From JAGVSR01 sp963750715 (lineage in GTDB: Bacteria; Pseudomonadota; Alphaproteobacteria; Rhizobiales; Hyphomicrobiaceae), in assembly GCA_963750715.1 (NCBI GenBank), contig CAVVRP010000010.1, positions 91,763 to 155,762 of the forward strand: a stretch of DNA of 64,000 nucleotides. The letters run 5' to 3'. Within the stretch, counting starts at the first letter, position 1; each line of letters begins with the position of its first letter. Made by a program: the position numbers and the translations under genes. Below are positions 8,525-16,955 of this stretch, in pieces. The notes beneath the pieces are model-generated. The model was not told the origin of the DNA, did not search any database, and was given only the letters and a program-made list of their open reading frames with translations.

Positions 8525-9637
8525 ATGGAACTGACTTTTCGGGGAGTTGCCGAAGAGGCCCCTGGTGCTGCGTGGCTTGAGGTCTTCCAGCGCGGATGGC
8601 CTGGATGGCGCAGTTGGTACCTCGGGCGCGGAGGTGACCGGGGACCAAGTATTGATGAGGCGGCCCGGGCGCTGCGCCGGTATATGCCGGAGTTCGAAGG
8701 CCTGTGGGAGAGCCTGGTATCGGCCGCGAACGCAGGTGACGAGGCAGCACGCTTCCTGAGTTTCTGGCGGCCGCCTCAATACCTCGTAAATTGCTCGCAA
8801 GCGGTTGCGGTCGATTCAGAAGGCCCTTTCTTGGTCCGCAACTATGACCTCCATCCGGAACTCAACGAGGCGACGATGCTCCTGACCCGATGGCGGGGGC
8901 GGGCGGTGATCGGTATGGTTGAGGGCATGGCTGGTCTCGCCGATGGGATGAACGATGCGGGTCTCGCCGTTTCGCTATCATTCGGTGGACGCACAGTCAC
9001 GGGCCCCGGCTTCGGGATCCCGTTGATTATGCGGTATCTGCTTGAAATTTGCTCGGACGTAGCGCAGGCGATCGAGGCGTTGCGCGCCATTCCCTCGCAC
9101 ATGTCCTACAATATAACGGTTATTGATCGAAACTGCGAGTGGGCGACCGTTTTCGTCGCGCCCGACCGGCCGTCGATTGTCATGCCTACGCCTTGGGCGG
9201 TCAATCATCAGCTGGGCGACGAGTGGCCAAGTCACTGTCGGAGATCCAAAACACTGAAACGTGCCGCGCATCTTGATTCACTCTATACATCGCATCCGCC
9301 ATCAGGATCCGAAATGTCCGCTGAGTTTCGCCGCGCGCCGTTATTTTCATCAGGCTATAGTGAAGGTTTTGGCACTGTTTACACCGCCGAATACCGGCCG
9401 CATGCTTTAACCGCGGCGCTGTCATGGAGCGATGGGACAGCTCATCAGTGGCAGATGAACCATTTTGTGCCGGCATGTTTGACTGTGGCATACCATTCCG
9501 GCGGTTCGAAAGTTCTGCATGCTACTGCGGAAACATTAAACGAAGCACCTAGTCGTCAGAACAGGATCACGACCCGAAACCTTGAAGGGGATAGACCAAG
9601 TCGGTCCCATTCCGCCACAAAGCCGGGAAAGGCTTGA
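8525..9637 (+). CDS. C45 family peptidase / acyl-CoA:6-APA acyltransferase-like Ntn hydrolase
   Basis: A 370-residue protein of the family of acyl-CoA:6-aminopenicillanate acyltransferases. The residues YLVNCSQAV place the likely Ntn nucleophile at Cys90, which becomes the N-terminal residue after self-cleavage in characterised relatives. Downstream are FLVRNYDLHP, GLADGMNDAGLAVSLSFGG and MSYNITVIDR, all family-typical. Members transfer acyl groups onto, or hydrolyse, amide bonds. The gene follows the ATP-grasp ligase and overlaps the region of the nitrilase start, so the three probably act on one amide-containing metabolite. The natural substrate cannot be read from sequence. Confidence 0.82.
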   Translation: MELTFRGVAEEAPGAAWLEVFQRGWPGWRSWYLGRGGDRGPSIDEAARALRRYMPEFEGLWESLVSAANAGDEAARFLSFWRPPQYLVNCSQAVAVDSEGPFLVRNYDLHPELNEATMLLTRWRGRAVIGMVEGMAGLADGMNDAGLAVSLSFGGRTVTGPGFGIPLIMRYLLEICSDVAQAIEALRAIPSHMSYNITVIDRNCEWATVFVAPDRPSIVMPTPWAVNHQLGDEWPSHCRRSKTLKRAAHLDSLYTSHPPSGSEMSAEFRRAPLFSSGYSEGFGTVYTAEYRPHALTAALSWSDGTAHQWQMNHFVPACLTVAYHSGGSKVLHATAETLNEAPSRQNRITTRNLEGDRPSRSHSATKPGKA

Positions 9638-9639
9638 AT

Positions 9640-10491
9640 ATGACCCATTTCGCCATTGCCGGCATTCAGATGCATATCGGCATGCATAACAATATAGAGG
9701 CGTTGCGCAGCCGGATTGGAATCCTGATGCATTTGTATCCCTGGACGCAGATGGTGGTACTTAGCGAGCTCGCCGCGCATGGTCCTGCATTGCACTCGGC
9801 TCAGCCTACCGATGGTCCTATTGAGCAAGAGTTTCGAGAAATGGCTCGGCATTACAAAATTTGGCTAGTGGCGGGGTCAGTTTTTGAGCAAAGAGATGGC
9901 GCCATATACAATATGACGCCGGTAATCAATCCAGAAGGTGAGGTCGTCACACGTTATCGCAAGATGTTCCCATTTAAGCCATATGAAGCAGGCACAACCC
10001 CAGGGGACGAGTTCTGCGTATTTGATGTGCCGCAGATCGGTCGCTTTGGAGTGGCGATCTGTTATGATATTTGGTTTCCCGAAGTTGCACGGACGTTGAC
10101 CGCAATGGGCGCAGAAGTAATCCTAAATCCTGTATTGGCCCATTTCTTGGATCGTTATGCTGATCTTTCGATAGCCCAGGCAACGGGCGCGATGTTCCAG
10201 ACTTACGTATTCCACATTAATGGTCTGGGCGCCGGTGGCAACGGCCAGTCCGTGATCGTGGATCCGACGGGAAGGATACTGCACCAAGCTCACTGTTACG
10301 ACCAATTGATGCCGATCGAAATCGATCTCGGTGTCGTGCGGCGTCAGCGCGAGCGCGGACTCCTTGGACTTGGTCAGCCACTGAAAAGCTTCCGCGATAG
10401 CTCGGTGCAGTTCGACGTTTACGGTCGGAATTTTGATCGAGGATACCTCGAAGCGCTAGGCCCGCTGGAAAAGCCAGGGCGCTCTAACTAA
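9640..10491 (+). CDS. carbon-nitrogen hydrolase (nitrilase superfamily amidase)
   Basis: A 283-residue nitrilase-fold protein when started at ATG 9640, with a GGGAAAGG upstream; a TTG at 9634 overlapping the previous stop is the alternative. The catalytic triad is visible: Glu43 in VLSELAAHG, Lys108 in RYRKMFPF and Cys141 in VAICYDIWFPE. These enzymes hydrolyse amides or N-carbamoyl groups, or transfer the acyl group. It is the last gene of the rightward cluster and is tightly linked to the C45 gene. An amidase or N-carbamoylase role is likely; the substrate is unknown. Confidence 0.86.
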   Translation: MTHFAIAGIQMHIGMHNNIEALRSRIGILMHLYPWTQMVVLSELAAHGPALHSAQPTDGPIEQEFREMARHYKIWLVAGSVFEQRDGAIYNMTPVINPEGEVVTRYRKMFPFKPYEAGTTPGDEFCVFDVPQIGRFGVAICYDIWFPEVARTLTAMGAEVILNPVLAHFLDRYADLSIAQATGAMFQTYVFHINGLGAGGNGQSVIVDPTGRILHQAHCYDQLMPIEIDLGVVRRQRERGLLGLGQPLKSFRDSSVQFDVYGRNFDRGYLEALGPLEKPGRSN

Positions 10492-10534
10492 CTGCATGCA
10501 GCCCTAACGCAGGCAGGCACGCTCGCAGAGCCAC

Positions 10535-10684
10535 CTAAAAGAACGCGATTCGCGTTGCTCGCCCAAGTTCGATGATCGAGCCCAAGGTCAGGGCTTCGTC
10601 GCGTCTGAACCCAAGGCGCTCGGCCACGACGGCAGCCCAGAGAGTGAGCACAGGCGCTCGGTTGATCTTGATCGCGCAGGCCAT
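10535..10684 (-). pseudogene. truncated conserved small protein (INRAPVLTLWAAVVAERLGF family)
   Basis: ATG at 10684 opens a 49-residue frame containing INRAPVLTLWAAVVAERLGF and then RDEALTLG. I recall this signature from a small conserved protein of rhizobia and other proteobacteria that is normally longer and continues with an AGLNA/KGR-type segment. Here the reading ends shortly after EALTLG at a TAG, so the gene looks truncated. Function of the family is not known to me. Confidence 0.5.
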
Positions 10685-10714
10685 GTCTTATCCGAACCGG
10701 GATTGAGAACATGG

Positions 10715-10942
10715 CTAGTCTATTAGTTTCTCGGCGCTTTGGTGGTCGCACAGGACCATCTCTGAACACTCCCGATCCGGATGCTCCTCGACCCAGCGGG
10801 CGATCTCAGCCTGGGCGGCAACCATACAACCTTGCGCTGACCAACTCTCTTCCGACAGGGAGAGACGAACGTCTTCGCAGCGTGTGACCTCGGAGATGAA
10901 GCAGACCATCATCAATAACTCGAAGATTCGGGGATCCATCAT
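10715..10942 (-). CDS. small hypothetical protein, downstream of the lytic transglycosylase
   Basis: A 75-residue protein starting MMDPRIFELLMMVCF, with two ATGs in tandem and an AAGGAG 12 bases upstream. The rest contains three cysteines in the order C-E-D-V-R-L-S-L, GCMVAAQ and RECSEMV, and the pattern WVEEHPD. Similar 70-90 residue Cys-containing proteins, often exported, are common in rhizobia, where the Cys-x-aliphatic/QAE-ARW-EEHP pattern recurs. It starts 25 bases after the transglycosylase gene and reads the same way, so the two may be cotranscribed. Function unknown. Confidence 0.6.
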   Translation of the reverse strand: MMDPRIFELLMMVCFISEVTRCEDVRLSLSEESWSAQGCMVAAQAEIARWVEEHPDRECSEMVLCDHQSAEKLID

Positions 10943-10967
10943 CTCTTGGGCAGGCTCCTTAGCCGAC

Positions 10968-12008
10968 TCACAACGGCGTGGGCGTCCCACGCGAATTGCG
11001 CAGCACCATACAGGCGCCACCCTTGGCGATGAGGTCCCGGCATAGCTTTTCTGCGATTGCGCGGGTGTCAGCGCCCACTCGCATCTGATAGAAAGTGCTG
11101 GTCCCGCGGCTCCGGATCTTCGTCCCAATGATCACGGGGTCGAAGCTGACCAGGAGGACGCGGAATCTCCGCTCAACCCGCGCATAGGCTGCGAGCACCT
11201 GCTGGCGCGAGAAGCCGGCGCTGAGCTGCACGCCCCATGGACGGAGCACCGCTTTGTTCACGCGGTGTTCAAGCTCGCCGATAAAGATGCTCGGTTGCTG
11301 TTTCAGGAGAGCGGCCAGCTGCCGGCAGGACGTAGGCTTGGCCATGCCGTCTTTGCCGCCTTCGCGGCCTAGTGCCGCCCATTCATCGACTGTGCGGCCG
11401 GTGATTGCGAGGACATAGTTTTGCGTCTCAGCCGGCATGCCACCGCGGCCCTTCAGGAAGTCGCGCACCCGGCGCGGGCCGGCGTTGTAGGCCGCGGCGG
11501 CAAGCCCGAGATTGCCGAACTCGGTACGCAACTCGGCTAGGAACTCCGCCGATTTGGGCAACGCCGCGACCGGGTCGAACGGGTCGAGCAGGCCCCGCTC
11601 TTTCGCCGTATAGGGCATGAACTGGGCGATCCCTTGCGCGCGGTGACCAGGCCGCGTCATGGGGCCCACGGCGTCGGGCTTAAACCGGCTTTCCTGCCAG
11701 ATGACGCGCGCAAAGAATTCGAGCGGCAGCCCATTCGTCTCGGCGGCCGACTCAAGCATGAGACAAATCGAGGCTATTGCGCCGGTGACGTTGACCTCCG
11801 CGGCGCTCAGAACTGAGCCAGACTCGGCCAGAGGAGCTTCTTCCTGTTTGCTCGGTCTGTTTAACTCAGTCGCACCCGCCGGCGCGGCTTGGTTGCTCGG
11901 CGGCGGAGCCGTACCGCCTACTGGCCCTTCTGCAGCTTGTCCGAGCTGTGCCGACGCTAACAGCGATGCAGCCAACAGCATGGCCGACAAGGCGCGGCAC
12001 AGCGCCAT
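10968..12008 (-). CDS. lytic transglycosylase with SLT and C-terminal SPOR-like domain
   Basis: Started at 12008 the product is 346 residues with a signal peptide (MALCRALSAMLLAASLLASA). After a Pro/Ala-rich linker, the SLT catalytic domain has FFARVIWQESRFKPDAVGP (catalytic Glu in the ES motif), GIAQFMPYTAKERGL and AAAYNAGPRRVRDFL. The last 35 residues (FYQMRVGADTRAIAEKL, then GGACMVLRN) resemble the peptidoglycan-binding SPOR fold. The enzyme cleaves peptidoglycan glycan strands with 1,6-anhydro products, and the SPOR end may target denuded septal glycan. The frame is open upstream to 12176 without a convincing start. It neighbours an L,D-transpeptidase. Confidence 0.83.
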   Translation of the reverse strand: MALCRALSAMLLAASLLASAQLGQAAEGPVGGTAPPPSNQAAPAGATELNRPSKQEEAPLAESGSVLSAAEVNVTGAIASICLMLESAAETNGLPLEFFARVIWQESRFKPDAVGPMTRPGHRAQGIAQFMPYTAKERGLLDPFDPVAALPKSAEFLAELRTEFGNLGLAAAAYNAGPRRVRDFLKGRGGMPAETQNYVLAITGRTVDEWAALGREGGKDGMAKPTSCRQLAALLKQQPSIFIGELEHRVNKAVLRPWGVQLSAGFSRQQVLAAYARVERRFRVLLVSFDPVIIGTKIRSRGTSTFYQMRVGADTRAIAEKLCRDLIAKGGACMVLRNSRGTPTPL

Positions 12009-12255
12009 TGCGGCTTCAGACTGAAAGCCGTTGCCATCAAATCCTCTTGCGCAACGCCTCTCGCAGAGAGGCAGGGTGCGCTCTAGTATTTGAAATCCTG
12101 TCATCACCCTCTGCGAACTGCTTGCAGACCATGGAGGCCGCGTCGTGGCCTTCGATGTATCGGGCGTGGCCAACACGCAAGGCTGTTAGCTCGCTTCGTG
12201 GACGCCGACGTATTCGCTCACCTCCCGAACAAGGCCGCCCCGCCAGCCTGCGCGA

Positions 12256-13797
12256 TCACCACCACCCGAATGGGGCGAGCCCATAGGGTGAGCGCCTGGA
12301 CGAACGGTTGTAACGGTAATTATACGAGTAATAGCCCTCGGTACGACGGGGCCGATTTTTGAGACCTCCTTGTGGCTCACCGCCTATGAGAATCACAAAG
12401 TCCGTGGCTTGGCCGGTTTCTTTGCTGATATCTTCATCCGAAACAATCAATGACGAGCCGGGCGATACGACTTCCCAGATGCGGTCGATGACATCCTGCG
12501 GGATGGTCACACGATCGAGCGCGGTCGTGGCCAAATTGATCGAAACTGGGTTGGCAACACGATCCTCACCTCGCTGACTCCTGTTCGAGCCCGGCTCGCG
12601 TTTGGGCGGCTTTCCTCCTATGGTGACCACGCTCCACCGCAGATCCGCGGCCGCGTTCGCATACTCTAGCGCGGTATAGATATGCGTGCCGATCGCCTTA
12701 TCGGCATCGCGGATGGCTACGGGGCTCTCCAGCAGTGGTTGAAAGGCTTGGCGGACGTAAAGCCGCTGTGTCTTCAGGCTTATGAATATGGACACCGGCG
12801 AAAGTTTGCGCTTGGCCTCTTGCGCTGCGTCAAGGGCAATGACCTTCGCAGCTTCTGCAGCCTTCGCCTGGTCGGTCGCCTGCGCGGCGGCATCCGTCTT
12901 GGATTGAACGTCAATGCTGGCCGCCTCCAGCTGCGCCTCCGCCTCGACGGACGTGGTGGCTGCATTGGCCTTCATATTATTGGCTTGCTGTAGCGCCTCC
13001 GGCGAGTTGGCGGTCGCGATTGCGCGCTCGGCTTCAGCCATTTGCGCCGCGGCTCTTGTTTTCGCAAATTCGGCAACGCGCCGCGCCTTCATAGCCTTCG
13101 CTCTTTCAATGGTCTTTCGTCTGACCGCCAGCCTGGCTTCGTTCGCCTTCTTTTCGGCTGCGTCCGCCTCTGCCAGCCTGGCGGCGGCGATCGACCTCAA
13201 AGTGGGCTTCGCAGGGTCGTTGTGGTTGCCTTGGGTTAGAGACGCAACACCGCTGCTAGACGGCTTCGGAAAGAGAAGCGGATGGGAAATCGTGGCGGGA
13301 GCAGCGTCATTACGGGCAACGATCACCCGCATGCCGATCTTGGTCATGTCGAAGAGACGCTCGGCGAACCCATATGGCATACGGATACAACCGTGAGAGG
13401 CAGGGTATCCGGGCAAGGTCCCAGCATGTAACGCAATACCCGACCAGGTAATTCGTTGCATAAAGGGCATGGAGGCATCATCGTAACGATTGGAGTAGTG
13501 CTCTGCCTCTTTTTGAAGAACGCTATATATGCCGACTGGGGTCTCGTACCCTGTCTGGCCGCTGGAGACGGGCGCCCGCAAAATCGGACCATGGGCATCG
13601 TAGATCGTGACGTGCTGGTCACTGAGTGACACGATTGCCATTAGAGCGGGCATGCCTGCAGGACGAAACTCAACAAACTCGTCCCGCTTAGCAGGGCGCG
13701 CGGCCGCCGGTTCGATGACGACCGTCGAGATCAATCCTGCGAGACTGACGATGGCAAAGATGGCGAGGTAGTGCTTTGGCGCCCATTCGCAGACCAT
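12256..13797 (-). CDS. L,D-transpeptidase (YkuD) with Ala-rich coiled coil and a second YkuD-like region
   Basis: A 513-residue protein from ATG 13797, whose N-terminus is a signal anchor (KHYLAIFAIVSLAGLISTVV). The first domain is a complete YkuD catalytic unit with ALHAGTLPGYPASHGCIRMP, that is the His and the SHGC nucleophile Cys. It is followed by about 140 residues of Ala/Glu/Lys-rich heptad-like sequence. A second region (SIFISLKTQRLYVRQAF, then GTHIYTALEY and WSVVTIGG) resembles the front half of a YkuD domain but lacks SHGCIR. The tail ends in GLAPFGWW. L,D-transpeptidases make 3-3 cross-links or attach proteins to peptidoglycan. A remnant of a paralogue's C-terminus lies at 55479-55740. 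Confidence 0.85.
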   Translation of the reverse strand: MVCEWAPKHYLAIFAIVSLAGLISTVVIEPAAARPAKRDEFVEFRPAGMPALMAIVSLSDQHVTIYDAHGPILRAPVSSGQTGYETPVGIYSVLQKEAEHYSNRYDDASMPFMQRITWSGIALHAGTLPGYPASHGCIRMPYGFAERLFDMTKIGMRVIVARNDAAPATISHPLLFPKPSSSGVASLTQGNHNDPAKPTLRSIAAARLAEADAAEKKANEARLAVRRKTIERAKAMKARRVAEFAKTRAAAQMAEAERAIATANSPEALQQANNMKANAATTSVEAEAQLEAASIDVQSKTDAAAQATDQAKAAEAAKVIALDAAQEAKRKLSPVSIFISLKTQRLYVRQAFQPLLESPVAIRDADKAIGTHIYTALEYANAAADLRWSVVTIGGKPPKREPGSNRSQRGEDRVANPVSINLATTALDRVTIPQDVIDRIWEVVSPGSSLIVSDEDISKETGQATDFVILIGGEPQGGLKNRPRRTEGYYSYNYRYNRSSRRSPYGLAPFGWW

Positions 13798-14981
13798 ATG
13801 CGAGATCCTAAGGGTCGATTCAGTGGCGGTCGCAGGTGCGCCGGACCGCGCAACTGGTGAATTTGAGAACGCCCAATATCTCCAAATAATGGAGTTTTGC
13901 AAATGACTGATTAATAAGAAGTGCTCGATTGCGCTGCTATCATAGCGTCCTCAGCGTCCCTCCGAACGTTCGAAAACCCATGGGCCCACGTTGCACGAGG
14001 GGCATTCGAGTAAGCCCACCTTGGTTCTGTCCACGCCGTTCACGCGCGAAAGCCGAACGTGATAGGCGTCAATCTCAGCGGGGTACTTTCACACTAACCT
14101 TGGGCGTTGTTCTACTGGTTCCATCTTGCCACCTCCAGAACGTTCGCGACGCCTGCTCGGTCACGCAACGATCGGCCAGGTGGGCCAATAGGAGTGAGTG
14201 CCAAACCTAACCCGCTGTTGCGTCCGATCATAACAGGCTGACGCGAAGGTTATGGTCCACGTTTATTTCTTAAACAATGCCTCCTCGAACAGTGTGCATG
14301 CCCGCGATCCCGGCCTGGAAGCCTCCCCGCCTCCGATACAGAAGGGCCCATCGGCCAGAGCACCCGTCGCACCGTAACGTGTGACCTCGAGATAGCAGGA
14401 GCGCGTATGGTGCTCGACCATGGCGACAGGGCTGCGCGCGCTCTAAGGGTAGGTGCGTACAAATTGCGTGCAGCATATTTCTCACTTGGCAGCCAGCGCC
14501 TAGGCTACTGCACGTCTGATTTGCCCGCCTTTGCTGACGCCGGTCTGAAGTGCAGGCAGGATTGCGATGCAACAAGCACGACGCTGGAATTCTGGAGCCA
14601 TTACTGCGTTTGTCCGTGGCGCCAGTCGAGCGTCGAGACGGACGGCAATTGCAGGGGCATAGACAATGGAATAGACTTGCTAATCTACAGCGACTGAGGG
14701 GCTTGCGCCTGCTCGAGTTGCCCTTCGTATTGTCGGGCGGAGCCGCTGTCATGGCCTTCGGGTAAACAGAAGCGCACAAGGCGAAACAAAGCAGCAACGT
14801 CCCGCGCCTCAAAACAAGCGCTGGCACCCACTCTAAGGTGGACAAGCCGTAGCCTGACCCCGAGCCGCCCTCATCAGGTACGCGCCCCGTTGTTTATGCG
14901 CAATCCAGATCGGTCATCGTCGTACCCAAATGCAGTAGATACTTTGGTCGGCCCGGACCGGAAGAATGGCGGAACACCGCA
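13798..14981. other. long non-coding stretch, no recognisable gene
   Basis: About 1.1 kb between the L,D-transpeptidase and prkA. Open frames exist on the minus strand at 14250-14462 and 14270-14845, but their translations are Arg/Cys/Ser-rich, as expected of out-of-frame high-GC DNA, and I recognise no family. It may hold decayed coding sequence plus the prkA promoter. I see no palindrome or repeat that stands out. Confidence 0.4.
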
Positions 14982-16925
14982 ATGGCAAAAGAGCAAGTCT
15001 TCGAACTTTTCGCCCGTTCGTACGACCGGCGCAAAGAATCTGAGTACACATTGAAGCAGTACCTGCACGAATGCGGCAGCGACCCCAGCTTGTACGCCAG
15101 CGCCGCCGAGCGCATGATGAGTGCGATCGGCGAACCGGAGTACCTCGACACCTCGAGGGATCCGCGCCTCGGCCGGATATTTATGAACCGAACGCTGAAG
15201 ATCTATCCTGCGTTCCGGGACTTCTATGGCCTTGAGGAGACGATCGAGCGCATCGTCGGCTACTTCCGGGCCGCAGCACAAGGGCTCGAGGAGCGCAAGC
15301 AGATGCTCTACCTCCTCGGACCCGTCGGCGGCGGCAAGTCATCGCTCGCCGACCGGCTGAAAGAGTTGATGGAGCGTCAGCCGATTTACGTGCTTAAGGC
15401 CGGGGACAGCATCAGCCCGGTGTTCGAGAGCCCACTTGGGCTGTTCGACCCGTCCACCATGGGGTCTGCCGTACAGGAGAGCTACGGAATCCCTCTCCGC
15501 AAGCTCACCGGCGCCTTGAGCCCGTGGGCGGTGAAGCGGCTCGACGAGTTCGGTGGCGATATCTCAAAGTTCTCGGTCGTCAAGCTTTACCCCTCCAAAC
15601 TGCGGCAGATCTGCGTCGCCAAGACCGAGCCCGGAGACGAGAACAACCAGGACATCTCGTCGCTCGTCGGCAAGGTTGATATCCGGAAGCTCGAGTACTT
15701 CGGCCAGGACGACCCCGATGCTTACTCCTACTCGGGTGGCCTAAATCGCACGACGCAAGGACTCCTAGAGTTCGTCGAGATGTTCAAGGCGCCAATCAAG
15801 ATGCTGCACCCACTGCTCACGGCAACACAGGACGGAACATACGTCGGCACCGAGAACGTGGGCGCCATGCCCTACCAGGGCATGATCGTCGCGCACTCCA
15901 ACGAGAGCGAGTGGCAGAGCTTCAGGTCTAACAAGAACAACGAGGCTTTTCTCGATCGCATATACGTTGTGACCGTCCCGTACTGCCTGAGGGCAGTGGA
16001 GGAGAAGCAGATCTACGAAAAGCTGCTGGTCGCAAGCGAGCTCTCCGCCGCTCCGTGCGCGCCCGGTACGTTATCAATGCTGGCACAATTCTCGGTGCTG
16101 ACGCGTCTTAGGGAGCACGAAAATTCTTCGATCTATTCCAAGATGCGCGTCTACGACGGCGAGAGCCTGAAAGAGAGTGATCCGCAGGCCAAGAGCGTGC
16201 AGGAATATCGAGACGCGGCCGGAGTCACCGAGGGATTGGACGGTGTTTCGACGCGGTTTGCCTATAAGGTACTGTCGGAGACCTTCAACTTCGACACGCG
16301 CGAGGTCTCAGCCGACCCCGTGCATTTGATGTACGTTCTTGAGCAGACGATCCGGCGTGAACAGCTACCGCGTGAGACCGAGGAGCGCTACCTAGAATTC
16401 GTCAAGGAGCATCTGGCGCCTCGCTACGCCGATTTTATCGGCAACGAGGTCCAGAAGGCATACCTCGAATCCTACAACGACTTCGGTCAGAACCTTTTCG
16501 ACCGCTATGTTGCCTACGCCGATGCGTGGATCGAGGACCATGACTTCAAGGACCCCGATACCGGCCAGCTGATGAGCCGGCAGTTGCTCGATGCCGAGCT
16601 GTCGAAGATCGAAAAGCCGGCTGGCATCGCCAACCCGAAGGACTTCCGCTATGAGGTAGTAAAGTTCTCGCTCAGGGCGCGCGCCAAGAATGGCGGCAAG
16701 AACCCCAGCTGGACGTCCTACGAGAAGATCAGGGACGTCATAGAGCGGCGCATGTTCAGCCAGGTCGAAGAACTGCTGCCGGTCATCAGCTTCGGCGCTA
16801 AGAAGGAGGGCGAGACCGAGAAGAAGCACCAGGAGTTCGTGGCCCGCATGGTTGCACGCGGCTACACTCCCCGACAGGTGCGCCGCCTCGTCGAGTGGTA
16901 TATGCGGGTGAAAAAGTCCAGCTGA
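14982..16925 (+). CDS. prkA: PrkA-type serine protein kinase (YeaG)
   Basis: A 647-residue PrkA, the normal length. The AAA-like N-terminal part has a P-loop GPVGGGKS at 113-120. Family-typical blocks follow: YPSKLRQICVAKTEPGDENN, NVGAMPYQGMIVAHSNESEW and the C-terminal kinase-like helical region ending MYMRVKKSS-like (WYMRVKKSS). In E. coli the YeaG kinase acts with YeaH in stationary phase and nitrogen-stress responses. It heads a tight three-gene operon with the DUF444 and SpoVR genes, an arrangement conserved across proteobacteria. Confidence 0.95.
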   Translation: MAKEQVFELFARSYDRRKESEYTLKQYLHECGSDPSLYASAAERMMSAIGEPEYLDTSRDPRLGRIFMNRTLKIYPAFRDFYGLEETIERIVGYFRAAAQGLEERKQMLYLLGPVGGGKSSLADRLKELMERQPIYVLKAGDSISPVFESPLGLFDPSTMGSAVQESYGIPLRKLTGALSPWAVKRLDEFGGDISKFSVVKLYPSKLRQICVAKTEPGDENNQDISSLVGKVDIRKLEYFGQDDPDAYSYSGGLNRTTQGLLEFVEMFKAPIKMLHPLLTATQDGTYVGTENVGAMPYQGMIVAHSNESEWQSFRSNKNNEAFLDRIYVVTVPYCLRAVEEKQIYEKLLVASELSAAPCAPGTLSMLAQFSVLTRLREHENSSIYSKMRVYDGESLKESDPQAKSVQEYRDAAGVTEGLDGVSTRFAYKVLSETFNFDTREVSADPVHLMYVLEQTIRREQLPRETEERYLEFVKEHLAPRYADFIGNEVQKAYLESYNDFGQNLFDRYVAYADAWIEDHDFKDPDTGQLMSRQLLDAELSKIEKPAGIANPKDFRYEVVKFSLRARAKNGGKNPSWTSYEKIRDVIERRMFSQVEELLPVISFGAKKEGETEKKHQEFVARMVARGYTPRQVRRLVEWYMRVKKSS

Positions 16926-16955
16926 GTTGCGGCGTCTTGCGGTGAGGGCGAGCCA

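Noticed and set aside
14270..14845. 191-codon minus-strand frame upstream of prkA
   Set aside because: Cys/Arg/Ser-rich composition with no domain, typical of a chance frame in GC-rich DNA; no ribosome site.
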